From assembly GCA_029961685.1 (NCBI GenBank), contig JARWKL010000006.1, forward strand, positions 10,918,748 to 10,982,747: a stretch of DNA of 64,000 nucleotides, in the 5' to 3' direction. This DNA comes from Aristolochia californica. Lineage: Eukaryota > Streptophyta > Magnoliopsida > Piperales > Aristolochiaceae. Below the pieces are notes generated by a model. The model was not told the origin of the DNA. It worked only from the letters and a program-made list of their open reading frames with translations, and made no database searches. Shown piece by piece: positions 57,180-64,000 of the stretch. The stretch's first letter is position 1. The number at the start of each line of letters is the position of its first letter. The translations under genes and the position numbers were made by a program.

Positions 57180-59610
57180 TCAAGAAGCAATTTTTGTATA
57201 AAAAAATCTTCTACTTAAAGTATCGGCAAGACTATTGTTTTTGCCTTTAATATGCTCAAAAGTTATTCTATAACCATTACCAGTAATAATATCGACTAGA
57301 TTTAACCATCTTCGCCTGCTAATTTTATTCTCTTTACTTTTTTGAAAATATTTTACTATGGCTTCACAATCAGTTCTTAAGGTAAATTCTTGTTTATGAA
57401 TAATGAATAATCTAAAGGCTTCTAAAGAATAGATAACAGCCAAAACTTCAGAATCTATACTACTCATATTACCTTTTTCTTTAAATTTTCCGCTTGCATA
57501 ACTACAAATCCTTTCTTTGTCACTGTATTGATGTGGTTTAGAGATAAGGACTCCTCCCCATCCTAAATTACTTCTATCTGTCTCTATAATAATATAGTCG
57601 GAGTCTAAAGGCATTTGTAGTTTAGATAGGGTTTTAACTTTTTCTTTAATCTTTTTGACTAAGTTTTTGTCTTCTTGATTAAAAAACTTTTGTCCGTTTG
57701 GTGAAGTTTTCCCATATAATGGACCTACCATTTTACCAATGTCTTTTAAAAATGGTCTAGCATAATTAACTAATCCTAAGAATCTTTGTAACTGTTTTGT
57801 ATCTGACAGGTCATCTGGCATTTCTAAGATTTTCTTTGAAATATGATCTTGTAGTTCTATTTGTCCTTGTCCTATATTAACACCTAAAAATTTTATATAT
57901 TCTTTAAATAATTCTATTTTTGCTTTACTAATTATGATCCCTTCTTGCATAAAGGTTGCTAAAACTAACTGTAAGTGTCCTATATGGTCCTCTATTGTTT
58001 TACTAAAGACTAAAATATCATCTATATAAACTAAAACAAAATTATCATATTTCCTAAAAATATTATCCATCTTTCTTTGAAAGACAGCTGGTGCATTTTT
58101 TAACCCGAATGGCATGACAAGCCATTCAAAATGTCCTTCTGGACATGTAAATGCTGTCCATTCTATACTATCTGGATGCATTTTGATCTGCCAAAAACCT
58201 GACTTACAATCAAACTTACTAAAAATCTTTTTATCTTGAATTTTGTTAATGAGTTGTGATTTGTCTGGAATATTGTAACTGTCTGTGACTGTGTTATCGT
58301 TTAATCTTTTATAATTTATTACCATTCTTGATTTGCCTCTTTTTTGCTCACTATGTTTTCTTACTATGAAGGCTGCTGATCTATGAGGACTTATAGATTT
58401 TCTTATGATTCCTAATTTTAGTTACTCATTAATATGCATTTTAAAGTCTTCTTTATCTAGGTTAGTAGCTTCTATGTTTGTTGTTTTAACAATGTAACTA
58501 GGATTTAGTAGTTCTTGTCTACACTGGATATGGTTATTTTCCCAATATTTAAGGGGGTTTTCTCCGAAATATTCTAATTGATCTAATTTATCTATAATCT
58601 GTTGTAAATGGTGTTTATCTTTGTGATGAATGTTAATAATTTCTAAATATAATTTTTTTGTGTCTAAGAAAGAATAATCTAGATCTATCATTCTTTCTAT
58701 CCAATCATCAAAGTCTTCATTTTCTTCCATAATTTCTTCTGGATAGGTTTGGGGACTGGGTATAGGTTCTATGTAGGATTCGGTCTGTTCTTCCTGTGTG
58801 CTTACTGGGACTAATCCGGTATGCTGTACTGCCTTTTCAAAAGTTTGTGCTTTCTGTATAGGAACATCTACGAGGTCTTCATAACATAGGAGTTTATTAT
58901 CTAATTTAACTAAGTTATTTTCTAATTGTTGTTCTAAAGCTTGTATAGTAGCTGGGTTAGTTGTCTTTTTGCAACTTCCTAATATAGAGCACTGACAACT
59001 ACTGTTATCTACATCTATAGGATTACTGGGGCCACCATGCTCCGCTGAAGAGGAAAGAGTAGGAGAGTAATGGGTCTGGACTGGAACAGTACTGGAATTT
59101 TTATGGAACTGAAGTAATCTCGGGAAATAGTAAGAGACCCATTGTTATGTAGAATGAAATTGAGTCCTAAAATAAAATCGACTTTAAGTTTAAGGTCACG
59201 GACCCAAGTTAAAGGTAATGGATAAGAACCAGAAAAAGTAGAACAGTTGGTGAAAAACTGGATCTTACCATCATCAAAGTATTGGGTATAAGGGTTGTAG
59301 GTGCCGTCTACTTGTTGGCTAAATACCTGCTTACTAGTATGTTTAAGGTATTTTCTGGGTACAAGGCGGCGATGAATGATACACTTGGTACAACCAGAAT
59401 CTACAAGGGCATCTAAGACAATAGAATGCTTATCGGGGAAAGTAATCTTGGCACGGACAAGGATACTGGAAAAGGATTTGTCTTGGTTACACACAAGAGA
59501 GGTTTCTGGGTCGCCTAAGCCTACTGTAATACCATCATAAGAGTCTTTTTCTAAAGTATCTAAACGATGTTTAAGAAGAGAGATTTCAGCTTCACAGTTT
59601 TCGATTTTCT
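57180..59610 (-). pseudogene. V2 copy b protease-RT-RNase H, nearly intact
   Basis: Protease frame 59494-59015 (DALVDSGCTKCIIH near 59400, ILGLNF flap region). A shift near 59115 leads into a linker with CQCSILGSC. RT starts around MEENEDFDDW (58730), has one TAA at 58422-58424, then an open 381-codon frame 58325-57180: FSKFDCKSGFWQ, MPFGLKNAPAVFQ, YIDDILVFS (about 58010-58036), RNase H (ETDRSNLGWGG, SIDSEVLAV, NSLADTLSRRF). In the usual ETDGS-type RNase H motif the G is replaced by R here. Confidence 0.9.
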
Positions 59611-62205
59611 AGCTAAGATTTCTAACTTAGTAGTAGAAATTCTATCTGGCTGAGAAGATTCGGTAGGAGTAATTCCTAATTGTTTAAGACAAGGAAGGCA
59701 GGCTTCTGTGAAACAGAGAGAGCATTTGGCTCGTTGCTTTTTACTAGGATACCATTGGCATTGAAAGCAAGGGTTACTGTCTAGACCAGTGAACCATAAC
59801 CAAGAATGAGTACATTCTGTTGTGGTATCCATAAGGTCTAAATGTTCATCTGAGTCTAATTCAAGAATAAGGTCATCTTCAGTATCTGAAGAGTCTTCTG
59901 GGATCGTAGGTAGACTAACTATGCTATAGATGGATTCTGTGTCAGACATATATTCATCTACTTCTATTAAGTCTTGTTGGACGTTTTCGACTAAAGTAGA
60001 TCTTTTAGAATTTATGTTTTGTCTTTTTGGACATGTGTTAGCTAGATGTTCTGTCTGACCACAGATGTAACAAGAAAGTTTATTCTTATAAGTTCTTTTG
60101 GGGTTAAATCTCCTAACATGTCTTTCTCTATTAAGATATGGTTTCCTACTTTTAGATCTTCGGATAAAATATCCTTTTCTAACAAACTTTTTAGGTCTCC
60201 TAGTGCGTTGTCTGGATTCTTTAAGGCCATAAGCTTGGGTAGTATAAATCTGTTTACAAAATCCGAAGTCATCTCCCTTAAGTTGTCTTTGGATTTGGAT
60301 ATCAGTACACTTTTCTTGAAGTATATTCATGATAAATTTTGTTCTCTGTCCTATGGAATACGCTAAGTGAGGGTTAGCATTTTCTATATTTTGCCATTTT
60401 TCATAGATTTCTTTTCGTAAGGCTCCAGGTAATTTTCTAAAAAGCTTTATGCCTAAATCTTTATTAAAAGCATTACCTGAAATGCAAGTGTAGTAAAAAT
60501 AGTCTTGTAAGAATTTTTTAACATACTTATAATTGTAAAGGCTAAGCTGTTCTAGATAAATAATAGCATCCTTTTGTAAAGCTATAGATCCTAGGTTAGG
60601 ATCATCTCCTGTTACTAATTGGAAGACCTTATTAACGAAGTTATAGGGATTAGGCCCTAAACTCATTAGTTGTTCGAATTGTTCTGGATTAAATCTTTTA
60701 TAGCTTTCCCAAAGAGCTTTTACACTTTCTCCTAAAAAGGTTTCTAGGTATCTATACATTTCTTCTACATCTTGAGAAGAGAAATGTTGGATGTAATCTG
60801 AAACTACTTGATTTTTCCATAGATCTAAAACTGTGGTCCATTCTTGAGGATCATGAGCAGAAAGATTAAGTATCTTTCCTTTACCTTTGTCTTGGAAAGT
60901 AATCGGTCTTTCTGTTTCTTTTCTTTTTCCTTTGGGATGAACTTTTTTGTCAAAATTAATTGGTTCTGTATAAGGTAATCTAGGCATGTTTCCTGAGTTA
61001 AAGACTTCTCTAGGTGGTGGATTAGGATAAGTAGTGTAGGTAGGGTTATTGATTGAGCTTTCTGCGTCCATGTAATCTTTTACACTAACAATTTCCTCTT
61101 GTGTTTCTAAAGAAGGTTCTAGAGGCATAGTTCCTATTCGGATATTTAATTCATTATCATAATAAAAGTATTCTTGTTCTTTAATTCTTTTATTTTTTAT
61201 TAAGTCTTCTTCTAGATGTAATAATTCTCTTTCGCCTAATTGTAACCCTAATTCTTTGGGGTAAATGATATTATCTATTTCTGTTTCTAGGTGGACTAAA
61301 TCATAATTTTCACTAGAAATGGATTCAGTGTCTTCTATATTTTTCTGTTCATAGCTATTGAATCTAATATTTACATTTCCTTTTGTATCTGTATACATAA
61401 TACTTTCTTCTGGACTAATGATTTTTTCTTGTCTAAACTTCAAATTCCAATCCAAACCTACTAAATCTTCAGGGGAATATTTTAAAGGTTTTAATAATTT
61501 TATTCCTTTATTACCTATAAGATTTACTACATCATCTATTTTAATTTTAAACTTAGTAGTACTGGAGCTTGTACATCTTCCTAAAAATCCTATACATAGT
61601 AACAAATTGTTACCTGCAAAAGATTCATATCCTTTAGTTTGAATTCCTATCTTAATATATTTCTTAAAATCTTGTAATCCTAACAGAAAATCTGGAGAAC
61701 AATAGAAAATTCCTCCGTTTTGGTTCATATCTACTTCTGTTATTCCTAACATTGCTTTTTTGGGGTCTGCCCATCTATCATCATAAATACTGACTAAGGT
61801 TTTTGTACCTAAATGTTTTCTACCTAAACCCTTTATTCCTATTACTATTAATCCTAAGTGAATTAAAGTGTAGATCTTTTTTATTTCCCTAAACGCTTGA
61901 TCTGCAATTAAATTTACATTTACTGAATCTTGTCCAACACAGCTAACCTGGAGTTCTCTATAATGTCTAAATAATCCAGTCTGGAAGTTTAATGGTCCTG
62001 TTCTGTATAGTTGCCTAGGATTGAGTAAATTAAGCTGATTATTGCTAAATACTGTAATATCCTGATCAACGTCTATGATGTCATCTAACTGTATGTCTTG
62101 GTGATCTATACTTCGCCTACCAATGATTCTGTCTAGAATATTTAAATTTCTGCTAGAAGTGCCTATTTCTGAGATTGTTGAGTCACTTCTCCGTGAAACT
62201 GCCAT
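59560..62205 (-). CDS. V2 copy b movement protein-capsid part of ORF2, 881 codons open
   Basis: ATG 62205 (MAVSRRSDSTISE). Movement domain, codons about 60-270 (LIHLGLIVIGIKGLGRKHLG, SIYDDRWADPKKAM). Linker with PNPPPREVF about codon 395. Capsid core codons about 470-690 (FYYTCISGNAFNKDLGIK). Basic RRPKKF stretch. CCHC knuckle 60031-60072 (CYICGQTEHLANTC). Acidic DTESIY segment. Second cysteine motif at 59689-59769, exactly C-x2-C-x11-C-x2-C-x4-C-x2-C. The frame then runs out at 59560 because of a one-base shift near 59610 before the protease. It is the longest undamaged viral frame in the window. Confidence 0.9.
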   Translation of the reverse strand: MAVSRRSDSTISEIGTSSRNLNILDRIIGRRSIDHQDIQLDDIIDVDQDITVFSNNQLNLLNPRQLYRTGPLNFQTGLFRHYRELQVSCVGQDSVNVNLIADQAFREIKKIYTLIHLGLIVIGIKGLGRKHLGTKTLVSIYDDRWADPKKAMLGITEVDMNQNGGIFYCSPDFLLGLQDFKKYIKIGIQTKGYESFAGNNLLLCIGFLGRCTSSSTTKFKIKIDDVVNLIGNKGIKLLKPLKYSPEDLVGLDWNLKFRQEKIISPEESIMYTDTKGNVNIRFNSYEQKNIEDTESISSENYDLVHLETEIDNIIYPKELGLQLGERELLHLEEDLIKNKRIKEQEYFYYDNELNIRIGTMPLEPSLETQEEIVSVKDYMDAESSINNPTYTTYPNPPPREVFNSGNMPRLPYTEPINFDKKVHPKGKRKETERPITFQDKGKGKILNLSAHDPQEWTTVLDLWKNQVVSDYIQHFSSQDVEEMYRYLETFLGESVKALWESYKRFNPEQFEQLMSLGPNPYNFVNKVFQLVTGDDPNLGSIALQKDAIIYLEQLSLYNYKYVKKFLQDYFYYTCISGNAFNKDLGIKLFRKLPGALRKEIYEKWQNIENANPHLAYSIGQRTKFIMNILQEKCTDIQIQRQLKGDDFGFCKQIYTTQAYGLKESRQRTRRPKKFVRKGYFIRRSKSRKPYLNRERHVRRFNPKRTYKNKLSCYICGQTEHLANTCPKRQNINSKRSTLVENVQQDLIEVDEYMSDTESIYSIVSLPTIPEDSSDTEDDLILELDSDEHLDLMDTTTECTHSWLWFTGLDSNPCFQCQWYPSKKQRAKCSLCFTEACLPCLKQLGITPTESSQPDRISTTKLEILARKSKTVKLKSLFLNIV

Positions 62206-62654
62206 TGTTTCTTTGGAGGAGTTGTCTTAGGCTGGTCAATCTTAACAGCTTTTAATTTTTGGGTTATAATATCTATTTCTTTATCTATATTCTGTTGAGC
62301 ACTTCTACTGGTTTTCAAATAATCTAAATTTTCTGCTAAACCTCCTATTCTTGTTCTAAGGGCTTTGATTTCTTCTTGAGTCTTTGTTAAGATAAAATCT
62401 AGATCAGTTATTTTAGTCTATAAAGAACTTCCTAGGCTAATGATTAGGTCTATAATACTGTTTAAATGTGGATTTGTACCGTGTAGAATATGTTCTTCAC
62501 TATTAAAATGACACTTTATAGAACTTGATCCTATAAATTTATATTCAAATTTTGACAGAATTTTTAGATCTAAATATTCTATTTTTCTAAAAGGATCCAG
62601 AATGCTAAGGCTCTGATACCAATTTACGGGGGTTACTCTTTTAATCTGGAGTAT
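62163..62654 (-). pseudogene. V2 copy b ORF1, coiled-coil virion-associated-like protein, no AUG, one stop
   Basis: Frame opens at ATA 62654 after TGA and runs in one frame to TAG 62163-62165 (163 codons), overlapping the ORF2 start by 43 bases. There is one internal TAG at 62418-62420 and no ATG before ORF2. Motifs: PFRKIEYLDLK, SSIKCHF, coiled coil (KALRTRIGGLAENLDYL), Lys/Pro-rich C-terminus (PKTTPPKKQW). The basic tail after a coiled coil matches the plan of caulimovirid virion-associated proteins. The frame near the primer site differs from copies a and c by an indel. Confidence 0.6.
62609..62621 (-). promoter_or_regulatory. V2 copy b primer-binding site
   Basis: TGGTATCAGAGCC on the minus strand, inside the ORF1 open frame and 20 bases after the ORF0 stop. 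Confidence 0.88.
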
Positions 62655-62858
62655 TCAAATCTGTATTATTATTATTTTGACTCGGTTGACCTCTCCTAAT
62701 TATTTGTCTTCTAGGTATGATTTGTCTTCTAGGAATGAGGATAGGTCTAGGGGTTTCAAATACTCTAATATAATGATTTAAAGATAGGACAAACAGATGA
62801 AACTAAATATGATTAAATTACAAAAAACTATAGCAAGAGAAATATTAACAAAGATCAT
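62641..62858 (-). pseudogene. V2 copy b ORF0 (membrane protein), frameshifted
   Basis: ATG 62858 (MIFVNISLAIVFCNLIIFSF). A short deletion relative to copy c after about codon 24 shifts the frame. The distal part is still readable in its own frame (ETPRPILIPRRQ, RRGQ) to the conserved DLNTPD-stop at 62641. It is therefore a homologue of the intact ORFs at 29807 and 54224. Confidence 0.55.
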
Positions 62859-63477
62859 ATAATTTTTCTACTAATTTAATTATTATACACAAATATATGA
62901 AAACGTCTGATTCTAAAAGCTCAACAATTTGTTCTGGAAAGAAAACAAAATATTCAAACAACCTTAAAGCTATAACTCCTAGAATAAGAATATAACTTAA
63001 AATACCTATTTTAATAAAACAAAGAGTGTTTTCTTAGTTTAATATAAAGCAAAGCTCAATACAGATAATAACAAGGTAAGTATCTAAGTAAAAACAGGGC
63101 TATCTGATGTAATATAAGACTAACAAGCCAGATATACGTAAACGGGTACGGCGGCGTTGTAGCAACCGGGAGCGACGCTTGGTCCCTTGGAACAGTGGTT
63201 CCTTGGAAGCAGAGGCGGTTGTCAGGGTGTAGCCCTCACCCTGTGGTGTTCCAGCCTAATATACCCAGATATGTAAAACAGAAAAGGAAAAACAATACTA
63301 GCAGACTATGGAAGCAGTAATTACAAGAGCAAACAGAACAATACCGACAACTATAAGCAGAACAAGCATGAACAAGAAGATAGACGTAGGGGAATGGAAG
63401 CTGAACAAATATGTGTAAACTTCTTTAAGGTTTTCTCCTAAGGTTCATCTATTTACTTCTTTCTGAGATTTCCCTCA
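62859..63477 (-). other. V2 copy b leader
   Basis: AT-rich leader with a GC-rich island at about 63130-63260 (gcggcgttgtagcaaccggg on the plus strand). The island matches regions of copies a and c and probably folds. No conserved ORF was found here besides ORF0. Confidence 0.6.
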
Positions 63478-64000
63478 GGTCTCAGACACCTAAGACATGC
63501 CGAGGTGTGTGCTTCCCTAGCTCAAATGGCTTTGGCCACGGGCTCCTTCAATGTTCCGAAACAACAGGCCCTATAGTCACCCATGGACATTAGCAGGCAA
63601 AAATTCGGAACTCTGGACCGTGAAACCTCAAAGGGTTACACAATGCTTTTACAGCATGCTCAGGATGGATCTAAAGTTAGGGAAAATCCTTACAGAAGTA
63701 AACAGAAAGAACTTAGGAGGTCCCTTAAAGAAGACCCCGAAAGACTAGAATAGAGAAAGAAGATAGCGTACTTACAAGGGTGCTTGAGAGAGGAAAGGAC
63801 TTAGAACATAATTGGAAGGCGAACAGAAGTCATGGAAGCTCAAGATGGTAGGAAATTGCTCTCTTCATTCATAATCTCTTTGAAACATACAATAGCCTTT
63901 TATAGCTAAAGATTGCCGACACTGGGAGGCAAGAAGGAATCACCCCAGGTGCTCATTGGGCCCCATCGTCGGTGATAAGTCCTTGAGTTCTTTCCAAGTG
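63478..64000 (-). repeat. V2 copy b terminal repeat (5' copy) with TATA box
   Basis: Matches 55262-55790. Minus-strand TATAAAA at 63898-63904 is the pregenomic promoter of this copy. The match continues to the window end, so the true 5' limit is not visible. Confidence 0.85.

Noticed and set aside
60046..60366. Antisense ORFs inside V2 ORF2 (also 61358-61642 and 28515-28862)
   Set aside because: Shadows of the strongly conserved movement and capsid frames, with no independent signal.
63551..63748. 65-codon plus-strand ORF present twice (also 55335-55532)
   Set aside because: It is antisense to the V2 leader and repeated only because the terminal repeat is repeated. The equivalent parts of copies a and c do not keep it.

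Overview
The window is plant nuclear DNA and holds no recognisable host gene. It consists of two kinds of material: degraded endogenous pararetroviruses (family Caulimoviridae) and long polypurine/polypyrimidine simple-sequence DNA (GAAA/TTTC-type, with GATA, GA and TA microsatellites). The plant assignment rests on 30K-type movement proteins, CCHC coat proteins, DSG proteases, YIDD reverse transcriptases, RNase H domains, and primer sites complementary to the 3' end of plant initiator tRNA-Met (TGGTATCAGAGCC). The species cannot be told from the sequence.

Two unrelated viral lineages are interleaved. Lineage 1 (called V1 here) has this order: promoter - terminally redundant R region - primer-binding site - leader with a short upstream ORF - MP - CP/PR/RT/RNase H - ORF3 (RG-rich N-terminus, Trp-rich body) - ORF4. 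Its unit length is about 7.5-7.8 kb. The layout recalls Florendovirus, but MP is a separate cistron. Lineage 2 (V2) has this order: promoter - long leader - ORF0 (small membrane protein) - primer-binding site - ORF1 (coiled coil, no AUG) - ORF2 (MP-CP-PR-RT-RNase H) - ORF3 with a viroplasmin (P6/TAV-type) domain. Its unit length is about 8.2 kb. V2 joins the badnavirus/tungrovirus second cysteine motif to a viroplasmin gene.

Layout: 1-17357, tandem head-to-tail V1 copies A, B and C (plus strand). 17358-23265, purine/pyrimidine simple DNA. 23266-31477, V2 copy a (minus). 31478-34144, simple DNA. 34226-40787, V1 copy E (minus), abutting head-to-head 40788-47280, V1 copy F (plus, mosaic). 47361-53334, simple DNA with a 1.1-kb duplication and a cryptic V1-like leader scrap. 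53335-54791, V2 copy c fragment (plus) between 252-bp direct duplications. 55044-55224, microsatellite. 55225-64000, V2 copy b (minus), a full unit with terminal redundancy running off the window end.

Most viral genes are broken by nonsense codons, frameshifts and deletions. V2 copy b is the least damaged. The most interesting signals are: a conserved small membrane-protein ORF and a non-AUG coiled-coil ORF in V2; a conserved upstream ORF and a possible splice donor/acceptor pair in V1; direct duplications of neighbouring DNA around several viral inserts; and a hidden higher-order module inside the apparently simple GAAA DNA.
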